A DNA stretch of 64,000 nucleotides, taken from Streptomyces katrae. Lineage in GTDB: Bacteria; Actinomycetota; Actinomycetes; Streptomycetales; Streptomycetaceae. The DNA lies in the NCBI RefSeq assembly GCF_002028425.1, contig NZ_CP020042.1, forward strand, positions 5,369,560 to 5,433,559. The letters are read 5' to 3'. Position 1 is the first letter of the stretch. Each line of letters starts with the position of its first letter. Below the pieces are notes generated by a model. That model was not told the origin of the DNA, searched no databases, and saw only the letters and a list, made by a program, of their open reading frames with translations. Shown here one piece after another: positions 55,762 through 64,000 of this stretch. The translations under genes and the position numbers were made by a program.

Positions 55762-56559
55762 ATGTCCGTCATCACCACCGCCCCCTACGCCCGCACCGTC
55801 CGCAAGGAGAGCGGCGGTCCCGGTCTGCTGCTGGCCCACGGTGGGGGCGGCGCCGTCGAGAGCAACTTCGGGGCGATCCTCGACGAGCTCGCCGCCGGGC
55901 ACAGCGTCGTCGCCGTCGACTACCCCGGCGCCGGGAACACCCCGGTGGCCGAGGGGCCGCTCCGGCTGGACGAGCTCGCCGACCAGTTGGTCGCCGCCGC
56001 CGACGCCGAGGGGCTGGAGACCTTCGCGGTGCTCGGGTACTCCCTCGGGGGGAACGTGGCGCTCAGGGTCGCCGCCCGCTACCCCGAGCGGGTCACGGCG
56101 CTGGTGCTCACCGCCAGCTTCGTCCGCGCGGGGAACCGGCTGAAGCAGGTCGCCGACCTGTGGTCGGGGCTGGCCGCGCGGGGTGAGAACGAGATGCTGG
56201 CCCGGCTGATGGTGCCGCTGGCGCTCAACCCGGCGGTGTTTGAGGGGCTGAGCCCGGAGGAGGCCGAGGAGGTGGTGCGGGCGACCGCCGCTTCCGTGCC
56301 GGCCGGCACGGTGGGGCAGGTCGACCTGGTCAAGGGGGCCGATCTGCGGGCGGAGGCCGCGGGGGTCTCCGTGCCGGCCCTGGTGATCGCGACCACCGAG
56401 GACCGGCTCGTACCCCTGGAGCTCCAGCGCGAGCTGGCCGAGGCCGTGCCGGGCGCCCGGTACGCGGAACTGCCCACCGGGCACCTCCCCTTCGCCGAGC
56501 GCCCGGCGGAATGGGCCGCGCTGATCACGGAGTTCCTCAGTGAGCTGCGGGCCGGCTGA
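55762..56559 (+). CDS. Alpha/beta hydrolase
   Basis: A 265-residue cytosolic alpha/beta-fold hydrolase. The oxyanion segment is LLAHGGGGAVESNFG, the nucleophile elbow VLGYSLGGNVALRVAA (Ser about residue 96), the acid is in IATTEDRLVPLELQ and the His in PTGHLPFAERP. Substrate unknown; similar proteins are esterases or epoxide/haloperoxidase-like enzymes. GAGGATC precedes the ATG. Divergent from the XRE gene across strong inverted repeats, so it may be its target. Confidence 0.9.
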   Translation: MSVITTAPYARTVRKESGGPGLLLAHGGGGAVESNFGAILDELAAGHSVVAVDYPGAGNTPVAEGPLRLDELADQLVAAADAEGLETFAVLGYSLGGNVALRVAARYPERVTALVLTASFVRAGNRLKQVADLWSGLAARGENEMLARLMVPLALNPAVFEGLSPEEAEEVVRATAASVPAGTVGQVDLVKGADLRAEAAGVSVPALVIATTEDRLVPLELQRELAEAVPGARYAELPTGHLPFAERPAEWAALITEFLSELRAG

Positions 56560-57121
56560 GGAAGGCCAGGCGGGCGGGCTTGGCCGGGAGGTAGACCTCG
56601 GGGAGGTCGATCTCCGGGAGTTCCACCTCCGGGCCGAGCTCGAAGCCCGTGCGTTCCAGCAGGGCGATGGCCTTCGCGTTGCGGGCGTCGGGTTCGCCGA
56701 CGATCCGCAGCGCGCCGCCGTCCGTGAACAGGTAGGTGAGGAAGGCCTCCATGAGGGCCCCCGTGAAGCCGCGCCGGGCCGATCCCCGGGTGGGGGCGAG
56801 CAGCAGGTGCACGCCGACGTCCCCCGGGCGGACCTCGTAGCACTCGCCGACCCGGTCCTCGGCGCAGTCGTACGTCTGGAAGAGGGCGACCGGCTCCCCG
56901 TCGAGGGCGACCATGAACGCGTGGTGGGTGGTGCGGCGGTCCACGTCCTCGTAGATCTCCTGCACCAGCTCGCGGCTCGCTTCGCCCATGCCCCAGAAGC
57001 GTGCGCGCTCCTCGGTGACCCAGCTGTGGATCAGCGCGGCGTCGGCGGCGGGGTCGACCGGGGCGAAGGAGACCGTGCCGAAGCCCTCGACGCGGTGGGT
57101 GTAGACCGGGGTGCGGGTCAT
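56537..57121 (-). CDS. GNAT acetyltransferase, siderophore-biosynthesis (IucB/MbtK/Acetyltransf_8) type
   Basis: A 194-residue N-acyltransferase. The C-terminal half carries DVGVHLLLAPTRGSARRGFT, then LRIVGEPDARNAKAIALLER and the ending LPAKPARLAFLSR. The EPDxRN block is the hallmark of the branch that acylates N-hydroxy-lysine or -cadaverine in siderophore pathways. Its ATG overlaps the stop of the penicillin-acylase gene (ATGA), so both come from one iron-boxed promoter. No NIS synthetase, monooxygenase or NRPS lies in the window, so it may modify an imported or remotely made compound. The end overlaps the convergent hydrolase by 23 bp. Confidence 0.85.
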   Translation of the reverse strand: MTRTPVYTHRVEGFGTVSFAPVDPAADAALIHSWVTEERARFWGMGEASRELVQEIYEDVDRRTTHHAFMVALDGEPVALFQTYDCAEDRVGECYEVRPGDVGVHLLLAPTRGSARRGFTGALMEAFLTYLFTDGGALRIVGEPDARNAKAIALLERTGFELGPEVELPEIDLPEVYLPAKPARLAFLSRPAAH

Positions 57122-59175
57122 GAGGGTTCCTTGGTGAGGCGGGTCCAGTCGGTGACGACCGGGACGAGTTCGCAGCGCGCCCAGAGCGGGAGCTGGTCGC
57201 GGTGGTGGGGGGAGCCGGTGACGCCGTCGGCCCCGAGCGGGACGGCCCAGAGGCTGTTCTCCCGGTCGGCCAGGTCCCAGACGTAGCGGGCCGCCGAGGC
57301 GCGGGCCACGGTGTCGGTGACGCCGGGGACGGAGGAGGTGGCGTTCACGCAGTCGTGGTCCCCGCCCAGGCCGGGCCATTCGGCCTCCGGGTCCGGTACG
57401 GCCTGCCAGGGGGTCAGGCGGTGGGCGACCGACCAGGGGGCCTCGGGCGCGTCGGCCGCCGCCGTCTCCTCCAGGGCGGCGCGGACGTGCGCCGCGCGGT
57501 CCAGGCCGGGCAGGAGGGGCGTGGTGAGGAGGCCCTCCAGGGCGTAGCCGACCCGGGGGAGCAGGTACAGCCAGGGGTGGAACACCTCGGGGCCCGTGGG
57601 GGCGCCCGCCAGGGCCGCGAAGGCCGGGTCGGCCGCGAGACGGCGTACGACGGCCGTGCGGAAGGCCGCGAAGACGGCGGCGTCGGTGCTGTCGGCCTCC
57701 ATGTGCCGGTCCCAGGCCAGCAGCCGGTCACGGAGTCCGGCCGCGGCGGGGGAGAGGGTGCCGAGGCCCGGCAGCAGGGCGAGCAGCGGTTCGGCGGAGG
57801 CCAGGTAGGTGTCGCGGTGGACCTCGGCCATGGCCTGGGGGGACCAGTTGGCGGACCCGCCGAGCAGGGCCCGGATCCGGTCGGCGCGGTGCGGGGGAGC
57901 GAACTCCACGCCGAGGGGGGAGGCGATCCCGCGCGCGTTCGCCATCACCGCGAAGCCCTGCACCGGCTCGGCGGGGGTCTCGGCCCAGCCCCGCCAGGCG
58001 TGCCGGGCCTCCCAGGCGGGCACCGGGCGCAGGCGGTTGGCGGCCTCGCGCAGCGGGACGGCGCCCGCGACCCGGTGCAGCAGGCCGCCCTGGGTGTCGG
58101 CGGCGTGCACCACGTTGACGGGCTCGGCCCAGCCGTCGAGGGCGCGGTCCACGTCGGCGACGGTGCGGGCGCGCAGCAGGGCGGGCAGGGCGGCGAAGCC
58201 GAGGTCGGCGCGGACGCGGGGCGGGTAGCGCAGGGAGAGGGTGGCGGAGTCGTCGTTGACGATCACCGGGCCGCGGGCGGTCTCCAGGACCTCCACCTCG
58301 ACGTCCTCGGCGCCGGCCACCGTGATGGTCTCGGTGTGGCGGGCGACGGGCTCCCACTCGCCGCCGGGGCCCAGCGCCTCGACGCCGTAGGCCGCCGGGC
58401 GCAGCCGCTCGGTGTAGAGGTCCTGGTAGTCGGCCATGGCGTTGGTGATGGCCCAGGCGACGGAACCGGCATGGCCGAAGTGGGCCAGGCCCGGGACGCC
58501 GGGGACGGCCAGGCCGAGGACGTCGTACTCCGGGCAGGCGAGGCGGATCTGCTGGTAGACGCCCGGGTCCTCGATGAACCGGTGCGGGTCGCCCGCGATG
58601 ATCGCGGCGCCGGTGGCGGTGCGGTCGCCCGGGACCAGCCAGCCGTTGCTCCCGGCGGTGCCCGGGCCGTCGGTGGCGAAGAGGGTGGCGGCCCCGTCGC
58701 CCAGGGCGCGGGCGACGCGGTCGCGCCAGAGCTTGGTGGCGAAGCCCGCGAACAGGATGTGGGTGCCGATCCAGACCGAGAGCGGGACCCACGGCTCCCA
58801 GGGGGCCGGGGTGTGGCCGGCGGCGGCGAAGCGGTCGTCGCGGGCCGCGCCCTCGGCCAGGCCCGCGTTGACCCCGTCGACGTAGGCGGCGACCCAGGCG
58901 GCGGTGTCCGGGTCCAGGGACTCGAAGCACCGGCGGGCCGTGTCGTCGAGGCGGGCCTGGCGGGCGAAGCGGTCCCAGGGCACGCAGTCGGCCCCGAGGA
59001 ACGAGGCGCTGGAGCCCTGCGCGCGGTGCCGCTCCACCTCCAGCTGCCAGGCCCGGTCGCGGGCGGTGATCCGGCCCTGGGCGTAGGAGAGGCGGAGCGG
59101 GTCGGACGCGAGCAGGTGCGGGACGCCCCAGCTGTCGCGGTAGACCTCGTAGGCCTCGGTGGTCACGGCGCTCAC
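57118..59175 (-). CDS. Penicillin acylase family N-terminal-nucleophile hydrolase
   Basis: A 685-residue member of the penicillin-amidase Ntn family, which splits itself into alpha and beta chains. The beta chain would begin at Ser in GTAGSNGWLVPGDRTATGAA (about residue 172), matching GSNxW. IIAGDPHRFIEDPGVYQQIR follows as expected, and an oxyanion-type Asn lies further on. There is no clear signal peptide (MSAVTTEAYEVYRDSWGVPH), unlike most secreted acylases, so it may act in the cytosol. GTG 59175 has GGGGGAAGAG upstream. It is under a strong iron box and coupled to a siderophore-type acetyltransferase. Confidence 0.9.
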   Translation of the reverse strand: MSAVTTEAYEVYRDSWGVPHLLASDPLRLSYAQGRITARDRAWQLEVERHRAQGSSASFLGADCVPWDRFARQARLDDTARRCFESLDPDTAAWVAAYVDGVNAGLAEGAARDDRFAAAGHTPAPWEPWVPLSVWIGTHILFAGFATKLWRDRVARALGDGAATLFATDGPGTAGSNGWLVPGDRTATGAAIIAGDPHRFIEDPGVYQQIRLACPEYDVLGLAVPGVPGLAHFGHAGSVAWAITNAMADYQDLYTERLRPAAYGVEALGPGGEWEPVARHTETITVAGAEDVEVEVLETARGPVIVNDDSATLSLRYPPRVRADLGFAALPALLRARTVADVDRALDGWAEPVNVVHAADTQGGLLHRVAGAVPLREAANRLRPVPAWEARHAWRGWAETPAEPVQGFAVMANARGIASPLGVEFAPPHRADRIRALLGGSANWSPQAMAEVHRDTYLASAEPLLALLPGLGTLSPAAAGLRDRLLAWDRHMEADSTDAAVFAAFRTAVVRRLAADPAFAALAGAPTGPEVFHPWLYLLPRVGYALEGLLTTPLLPGLDRAAHVRAALEETAAADAPEAPWSVAHRLTPWQAVPDPEAEWPGLGGDHDCVNATSSVPGVTDTVARASAARYVWDLADRENSLWAVPLGADGVTGSPHHRDQLPLWARCELVPVVTDWTRLTKEPS

Positions 59176-59192
59176 GCTCTTCCCCCAGTGTC

Positions 59193-59216
59193 TTAGGTTA
59201 GGCTGGCCTAACTATA
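59193..59216 (-). promoter_or_regulatory. Iron box (DmdR/IdeR-type) and -10 of the acylase/GNAT operon
   Basis: TTAGGTTAGGCTGGCCTAA (59193-59211) fits the 19-bp DmdR1/IdeR consensus except for two central-right positions. On the reverse strand TATAGT (complement of 59211-59216) is a good -10 next to it, so repressor-Fe2+ binding would block transcription start. It lies 17 bp upstream of the acylase GTG. Confidence 0.9.
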
Positions 59217-59251
59217 AGGGGGTCCGGGGGAGGAGCGGCCGCCAGGTCCGG

Positions 59252-59764
59252 TCAGGCGCCGACGGTGCCGTCGATCGCCTCCCGGAGGAAGTCGGCGTGA
59301 CCGTTGTGGCGGGCGTATTCGTGGATCATGTGCAGCATCACCAGGCGCAGCGAGGCCTCCTCCTCCCACTTCGGCACGTACGCCGTCACGTCCAGCGAGT
59401 CGGCGGCCGCCTCCACCGCGCGCGCGTGCGCCACCTCCGCCTCCCAGGCGGCGAAGGCCTCGGCGCGGGTCGCGCCGGAGGCGTCGTAGGCGGCCTGGAA
59501 GTCACGGCTGTCCGACCACAGGTGGGGGACCTCCGTGTCACCGCCGATCGTGCGGCGGAACCACTGGCGCTCCACCTCCGCCATGTGCCGGACCAGGCCC
59601 AGCAGGGAGAGGGAGGAGGGAGGGGAGGCCTGGCGCCGCAGCTCCTCGTCGGTGAGTCCGTCGCACTTCCAGGCGAGGGTGGCGCGGTGGTAGTCGAGGA
59701 AGGCGCGGAGGGTCTCGCGTTCGTCCCCGGTCAGGGGCGGGCCGATGCGTTCCGTGATGTCCAT
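59252..59764 (-). CDS. DinB family protein (DUF664)
   Basis: A 170-residue four-helix DinB/YfiT-fold protein. The three conserved metal histidines are in LDYHRATLAWKCDG, SLLGLVRHMAEVERQWF and MLHMIHEYARHNGHADFLRE. Many actinobacterial members are metal-dependent thiol transferases using mycothiol or bacillithiol. ATG 59764 (MDITERIGPP); the open frame runs further upstream without support. Substrate unknown. Confidence 0.92.
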   Translation of the reverse strand: MDITERIGPPLTGDERETLRAFLDYHRATLAWKCDGLTDEELRRQASPPSSLSLLGLVRHMAEVERQWFRRTIGGDTEVPHLWSDSRDFQAAYDASGATRAEAFAAWEAEVAHARAVEAAADSLDVTAYVPKWEEEASLRLVMLHMIHEYARHNGHADFLREAIDGTVGA

Positions 59765-59870
59765 GGGCGCGATCTTGCCGTGTCCGCGGCCGCCCGGGAA
59801 GCGGATTCGCGGCCGGGGGGCGGCGGGCCGCCGGCGAACCCCTCCGCTCCGGCGGCCGCCGTACGCCTCC

Positions 59871-60662
59871 TCAGCCCTGCCAGATGTAGGGCACGGTGAC
59901 GCCCAGCACCCCGAAGCCCAGCCGCTCCAGGATCGGCCGGCTGTCGTCCATGGCATCGACCTGGAGGTACGGGATCCCCCGCTCGGCCGCGATCCGGGCG
60001 CGGTGCGCCACGAGCAGGCGGTAGATGCCCCGGCCCCGCCACTCGGGGTCCGTGCCGCCGCCCCACAGGCCGGCGAAGGCACTGCCCGCCCGGAACTCCA
60101 TCCGGGCCGAACTGACGGGGACCTCCCCGGCCATCGCCACCACGACCTCGATCGAGCCCGGGTCCTCGCGCAGCTGGGCGAGCACGCCCTCCCTGAGCCG
60201 GGGCCGCTCGACCCCGAAGGCCCGGTCGTGCGCCTGCGCCATCAGGTCCACGCCCGCCTCGTCCGTCACCCGCAGCAGGCTGATCCCCTCCGGCGGCTCC
60301 ACCGGCAGGCCGGCCAGGTCGGCCGTCCGGCCCACCATCAGCGTCTCCGGCGGCTCCGGGACGAAGCCCGCCGCGCGCAGCCGGTCGCCCAGGTCGGCCG
60401 GGCGGTCGTGCGTGTACAGCTTCCACTCGAACCCCGGCCCGCCCTGCTCCGGCCCGCGCGCGCCGAAGTGCGCCACCTGCGCCGCGATCTCCGCGTCCGC
60501 CGTGTCCTCGTCGAGGTCCGACCACAGCACCCCGCTCCAGCCGGGGACGCTGGCGCGCACGACCCGGCCCACCCGCTCCACGCCCGGGTCCTGCGCGCCG
60601 CGCCGCACCTCGGCGTCGTACTGGTCGCGCACCTTGAGGAGTTCATCAAGATCCATCGTCAT
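59871..60662 (-). CDS. GNAT family N-acetyltransferase
   Basis: A 263-residue acetyltransferase of two GNAT-like halves. The acetyl-CoA loop in the C-terminal half is GLWGGGTDPEWRGRGIYRLL, followed by YLQVDAMDDSRPILERLGF. The N-terminal half (about residues 1-125) resembles a degenerate acetyltransferase domain. ATG 60662 or 60656 could start. Divergent from the cupin gene, with a perfect 14-bp palindrome between them. Acceptor unknown. Confidence 0.87.
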   Translation of the reverse strand: MTMDLDELLKVRDQYDAEVRRGAQDPGVERVGRVVRASVPGWSGVLWSDLDEDTADAEIAAQVAHFGARGPEQGGPGFEWKLYTHDRPADLGDRLRAAGFVPEPPETLMVGRTADLAGLPVEPPEGISLLRVTDEAGVDLMAQAHDRAFGVERPRLREGVLAQLREDPGSIEVVVAMAGEVPVSSARMEFRAGSAFAGLWGGGTDPEWRGRGIYRLLVAHRARIAAERGIPYLQVDAMDDSRPILERLGFGVLGVTVPYIWQG

Positions 60663-60667
60663 GCGGG

Positions 60668-60681
60668 CAGCTGATCAGCTG
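60668..60681. promoter_or_regulatory. Perfect 14-bp palindrome between divergent GNAT and cupin genes
   Basis: CAGCTGATCAGCTG lies in the 54-bp divergent region, 6 bp from the GNAT ATG. It is fully symmetrical and could be a shared operator. Confidence 0.45.
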
Positions 60682-60716
60682 GTCCTCCGCCCCCGCAAGT
60701 GCAATAACCTCGCCTG

Positions 60717-61169
60717 GTGCACGACGACCACACCATCTACACCGGCAAGGCCACCCCCGACGCCGCCGCCGACCGGGGCTGGCTCCTGGGCCACTTCAAA
60801 GCGCCGGGCGACCCCCGCCACAGCGAGGACGTCGAGATCAAATGGGGCGTCCACCCCAAGGGCGAGTCGCGCGAACGCTGGGTCACCGGCGAGCGGCGCA
60901 CCGCCCTCCAGGTACTCATCAGCGGCCGCTTCCGGCTGGAGTTCCCCGGCCGCACCGTCGTCCTCGCCGAACAGGGCGACTACGTGGTCTGGGGCCGCGG
61001 CGTCGACCACTCCTGGTACGCGGAGGAGGACACCGTCGTCCTGACCGTCCGCTGGCCTTCCGTCCCGGGCTACCGGGCCGACGCGCCCACCGACGGCCAG
61101 GCCTGTGACGATGCACACGAAAACGGCCAACGATCACGAAACGCTGCGATCGTGTCGAACGAGGTGTAA
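60717..61169 (+). CDS. Cupin-like signalling/stress protein
   Basis: A 150-residue cupin-fold protein. A double-stranded beta-helix is suggested by HSEDVEIKWGVHPKGESRER, LQVLISGRFRLEFPG, LAEQGDYVVWGRGVDHSWYA and DTVVLTVRWPS, with His at canonical metal positions. The C-terminal tail after PGYRADAPTDGQ is unstructured. GTG 60717 has no ribosome site, so a leaderless message is likely (AATAAC about 10 bases upstream). Function unknown; nearest idea is a small-molecule binding cupin. Confidence 0.78.
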   Translation: MHDDHTIYTGKATPDAAADRGWLLGHFKAPGDPRHSEDVEIKWGVHPKGESRERWVTGERRTALQVLISGRFRLEFPGRTVVLAEQGDYVVWGRGVDHSWYAEEDTVVLTVRWPSVPGYRADAPTDGQACDDAHENGQRSRNAAIVSNEV

Positions 61170-61308
61170 ACCCACACACCCTGGCCGCCCACGGCGGCCG
61201 CACCTTTCACAAGTTCACGACTCACCAGTCCATGACTTCACGAGTTCAAGCGTTCTTTGCGTCGGGCCGACTCCCGCTGAAGATCCGAACCACCAGGGAG
61301 CACGTCCG

Positions 61309-63540
61309 TTGGCAGCAATCGCACGGTGGTGCATGCGGCACCGGCTGGTCACCGTCCTGATCTGGCTGCTCGCCCTCGGCGGGACCGCCGCCGCGGCAAC
61401 GGCCACCGGAACGGCGTTCTCCAACGACTACGAGGTCCCCGGCACGGAGTCGGACAAGGCCAACGCCCTCCTGCGCGACGGCTTCCACGGCCAGGGCGGC
61501 GACACCGACACCATCGTCTGGCGGACCCCGGACCACCAGACGGCACGGACCCCCGACGTCGAACGGCGGATGACCCGGGCCCTGGACACCATCGCCGCCC
61601 TCCCCGGCATCGGCTCCGTCGCCAGCCCCTATGGAACGGGCCCCGCCGGCGCCGCCCAGATCAGCCCCGACGGCCGCACCGCCTACGCCGTGGTCACCTT
61701 CGACCAGCAGGCCGACTCCGTGCCCAAGGCCCAGGCCAGGGCCGTGGCCGACGCGGCGAAGAACCCCGCCACCGAGGCCGGCGGCCTCCAGGTCGAACTC
61801 GGCGGCCGCGCCATCGGCCTGACCGAAGCCCCCAGCCCCCACCTCGCCGAGGTCGTCGGCGTGGCCATCGCCGCCCTCGTCCTTTTCCTCGCCTTCGGCT
61901 CCCTCGCCGCCAGCCTGCTGCCCATCGCCACCGCCCTGGTCAGCGTCGGCAGCGCCTATTTCGGCATCACCCTCCTCGGGCACGCCATGGCCGTCGCCGA
62001 CTTCGCCCCGATGCTCGGCACCCTCGTCGGCCTCGGGGTCGGCATCGACTACGCCCTCTTCATCGTCACCCGGCACCGCAAGGGCCTGGCCCGCGGCCTC
62101 GACGTCGGCGAAGCCGCCGAGAACGCCGTCGCCACCACCGGCCGGGCCGTCGTCTTCGCCGGAGCCACCGTCTGCATCGCCCTGCTCGGCATGCTGGTGC
62201 TGCGCCTGGGCTTCCTCAACGGCGTCGCGATCGCCGCCTGCCTCACGGTGGTCCTCACCGTGGCGGCCTCCGTCACCCTGCTCCCCGCCCTCCTGTCGTA
62301 CATCGGCATGCGGGCCCTGTCCCGCCGCGAACGCCGCAGGCTCGCCGCCGAAGGCCCCCGGCCCGAGGCCCCCACCGGCTTCGCGGCCCGCTGGTCGGCC
62401 TTCGTCGAACGCCACCCCAAACTCCTCGGCCTGGTCGCCGCCCTCGTCATGGCGGTCCTCGCCCTGCCCACCCTCTCCCTCCACCTCGGCACCTCCGACC
62501 AGGGCAACAACCCGGCCTCCTCCACCACCCGCAAGGCCTACGACCTGCTGGCCGAAGGCTTCGGCCCCGGCGTGAACGGCCCGCTCGCGGTCGTCGCCCG
62601 GCTCGACGGCGCCGGCGACCGCGTCGCCGTCCAGCGGCTCGCCGACGCCCTGCGCACCACCCACGGCGTGGCCTCCACGGGCCCGGCCGTCTTCAACCGC
62701 AGCGGGGACACCGCCGTCCTGACCGTCGTCCCCGACTCCGCCCCGCAGTCCCGGGCCACGAGCACACTGGTCGACCGGCTCCGCGAGGACGTCATCCCGC
62801 GCGCCGCACACGGCAGCTCCATGAAGGCCCACGTCGGCGGGGTCACCGCCGGCTACGACGACTTCGCCGAAGTGATCGTCGGCAAGCTGCCGCTCTTCGT
62901 CGGCGTGGTCATCGCCCTCGGCTGCCTGCTCCTGCTGCTGGCCTTCCGCTCCCTCGGCATCCCGCTCAAGGCGGCCGCCATGAACGTCGCCGCCGTGGCC
63001 TCCTCCTTCGGCGTCGTCGTCGTGGTCTTCCAGTGGGGCTGGGGGAGCGAGCTGCTGGGCCTGGGGAGCGCCGGTCCCATCGAGCCCTTCCTGCCGGTGA
63101 TCATGGTGTCGGTGCTCTTCGGGCTCTCCATGGACTACCAGGTCTTCCTCGTCAGCCGGATGTACGAGGAGTGGCTGGAGACCGGCGACAACCGCAGGGC
63201 CGTCCGCGTGGGCCTCGCCGAGACCAGCCGCGTGATCAACTCGGCGGCCGTCATCATGATCTCCGTGTTCCTGGCCTTCGTGCTCAGCGGGGACCGGATC
63301 ATCGCCATGTTCGGCATCGCGCTCGCCGCCGCCGTCGCCCTCGACGCCTTCGTCCTGCGCACCCTGCTCGTCCCCGCGCTCATGCACATGCTCGGCGGGG
63401 CGAACTGGTGGCTCCCCGCCTGGCTGGAGCGCCGGCTGCCCAGGATCAGCATCGAACCCCCGGAGTGCGGCCCCCGTGCGACACTTCCGGCGCAGCGGCC
63501 GGACGCGGACCACGCGACCACGGCCGGACTCACCCGCTGA
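61309..63540 (+). CDS. MMPL/RND-family transporter
   Basis: A 743-residue membrane transporter with two repeats of one TM, a large extracellular loop and five TM segments. TM1 is LVTVLIWLLALGGTAAAATA, the first block includes LVGLGVGIDYALFIVTRHRK and the second block FGLSMDYQVFLVSRMYEEWL, the two DY-containing motifs of proton-coupled MMPL proteins. TTG 61309 is chosen because AGGGAG lies 8 bases upstream and it yields a normal N-terminus; longer frames lack sense. It may export lipids or drugs. The last 35 residues form a polar tail. Confidence 0.92.
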   Translation: MAAIARWCMRHRLVTVLIWLLALGGTAAAATATGTAFSNDYEVPGTESDKANALLRDGFHGQGGDTDTIVWRTPDHQTARTPDVERRMTRALDTIAALPGIGSVASPYGTGPAGAAQISPDGRTAYAVVTFDQQADSVPKAQARAVADAAKNPATEAGGLQVELGGRAIGLTEAPSPHLAEVVGVAIAALVLFLAFGSLAASLLPIATALVSVGSAYFGITLLGHAMAVADFAPMLGTLVGLGVGIDYALFIVTRHRKGLARGLDVGEAAENAVATTGRAVVFAGATVCIALLGMLVLRLGFLNGVAIAACLTVVLTVAASVTLLPALLSYIGMRALSRRERRRLAAEGPRPEAPTGFAARWSAFVERHPKLLGLVAALVMAVLALPTLSLHLGTSDQGNNPASSTTRKAYDLLAEGFGPGVNGPLAVVARLDGAGDRVAVQRLADALRTTHGVASTGPAVFNRSGDTAVLTVVPDSAPQSRATSTLVDRLREDVIPRAAHGSSMKAHVGGVTAGYDDFAEVIVGKLPLFVGVVIALGCLLLLLAFRSLGIPLKAAAMNVAAVASSFGVVVVVFQWGWGSELLGLGSAGPIEPFLPVIMVSVLFGLSMDYQVFLVSRMYEEWLETGDNRRAVRVGLAETSRVINSAAVIMISVFLAFVLSGDRIIAMFGIALAAAVALDAFVLRTLLVPALMHMLGGANWWLPAWLERRLPRISIEPPECGPRATLPAQRPDADHATTAGLTR

Positions 63541-63567
63541 CCCCTCACGACCCACAAGGAAGCACGC

Positions 63568-64000
63568 ATGTTCGCCATAGACCTGGCCGACGACGCCCAG
63601 CTCTTCCCGCTGGAGGTCTGGCACGCGGAGGAATTCCTCGCGCACATCGACCGCGGCCGGGAGTTCATCGGCCAGTTCATCGGCTTCCCCGACCGCGCCA
63701 CCGACCTGGAGTCGGCCCGGCAGCTGCTGCGCACCAACGCCGAGAAGTCCGCCGCCGACGGCGCCCGCCTCTACGGCATCCGCGTCGCCGGCACCCTCGT
63801 CGGCGGGGTCCTCTTCCCCCACTTCGACGCCGCGGCCGGCAACTGCGAGGTCGGCTGCTGGATGGAGCCCGCCGGCACCGGCCGGGGCCTGGTCACCCTG
63901 GCCTGCCGGGTGCTCGTCGACTGGGCCTTCGACGTGCGCGGCATGCACCGCATCGAATGGCACGTGGCCAGCGGCAACGAGAAGAGCATCGCCGTCGCCG
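63568..64000 (+). CDS. GNAT acetyltransferase, RimJ/RimL-like (partial, 3' end off window)
   Basis: The first 144 residues of a ribosomal-protein-serine-type acetyltransferase. It starts MFAIDLADDAQLFPLEVWHA after AAGGAAG. Core motifs are LYGIRVAGTLVGGVLF, EVGCWMEPAGTGRGLVTLAC (acetyl-CoA loop, with GTGRGL for the usual GxGxGT) and RIEWHVASGNEKSIAVA, at which the window ends. Usual length near 180 residues, so the C-terminal fifth is missing. Confidence 0.88.
   Translation, partial: MFAIDLADDAQLFPLEVWHAEEFLAHIDRGREFIGQFIGFPDRATDLESARQLLRTNAEKSAADGARLYGIRVAGTLVGGVLFPHFDAAAGNCEVGCWMEPAGTGRGLVTLACRVLVDWAFDVRGMHRIEWHVASGNEKSIAVA

Noticed and set aside
56537..59175. Beta-lactam biosynthesis or resistance locus
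   Set aside because: The acylase family name is historical. No other beta-lactam gene is present and the iron box points to metal metabolism.
61246..63963. A reverse-strand open frame of about 900 codons opposite the MMPL gene
   Set aside because: The forward strand encodes a clear transporter with intact motifs; the reverse product is low-complexity.

Overview
The window looks like a Streptomyces chromosome. Composition is very GC-rich with extreme GC bias at third codon positions, GTG starts are frequent, and several genes are typical of the genus: an SsgA-like sporulation protein, an XRE/DUF397 pair, Tat- and lipobox-type exported proteins, and leaderless promoters. Serine/glycine, gat, ligA and mnmA genes give it the feel of the conserved chromosomal core. 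I see no rRNA, tRNA, CRISPR array, prophage or intact insertion sequence. The only mobile-looking item is a 165-bp MITE-like element.

Layout. 1-4.3 kb: envelope genes (a partial glycosyltransferase, a cytidylyltransferase, a CDP-alcohol phosphatidyltransferase), then a divergent MFS exporter/MarR pair with a palindromic operator. 4.4-6.7 kb: glgX. 6.8-11.9 kb: two paralogous L,D-transpeptidase lipoproteins flanking a secreted choice-of-anchor-A/SpaA protein. 12-16.2 kb: enoyl-CoA hydratase, an RsbW-like ATPase, an atypical NodB-fold lipoprotein coupled to a YncE-like beta-propeller lipoprotein, and an EF-hand protein. 16.2-19.8 kb: PadR regulator, then cbiMNQO (cobalt ECF importer) under a cobalamin riboswitch. 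20-21.7 kb: flavoprotein, AMIN-like secreted protein, SsgA-like protein.

21.9-29.2 kb is a serine/glycine block: sdaA, then gcvT-gcvH-glyA behind a tandem glycine riboswitch, then a P-loop protein and two SseB-type proteins. 29.9-36.0 kb is a five-gene peptide ABC importer in the order permease, binding protein, permease, ATPase, ATPase. 36.1-41.1 kb: TRIC channel, thioesterase, cysteine desulfurase, the MITE, an amidase, and mnmA, which uses the desulfurase's sulfur. 41.1-45.4 kb: quinone-oxidoreductase-like enzyme divergent from a GlxA/AraC regulator, DUF1330, SDR, and a stand-alone MetE C-terminal-type barrel.

45.4-54.5 kb: ligA, a membrane GGDEF-EAL protein, gatC-gatA-small membrane protein-gatB, and an unknown coiled protein. 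54.5-56.6 kb: XRE/DUF397 pair divergent from an alpha/beta hydrolase across clustered inverted repeats. 56.5-59.2 kb: a translationally coupled penicillin-acylase/siderophore-type acetyltransferase operon behind a near-consensus iron box; this is my best candidate for a poorly described system. 59.2-64 kb: DinB, GNAT, cupin, MMPL transporter and a GNAT cut by the window end.

Metabolite-sensing control is a clear theme, with cobalamin, glycine and iron signals all readable from sequence.
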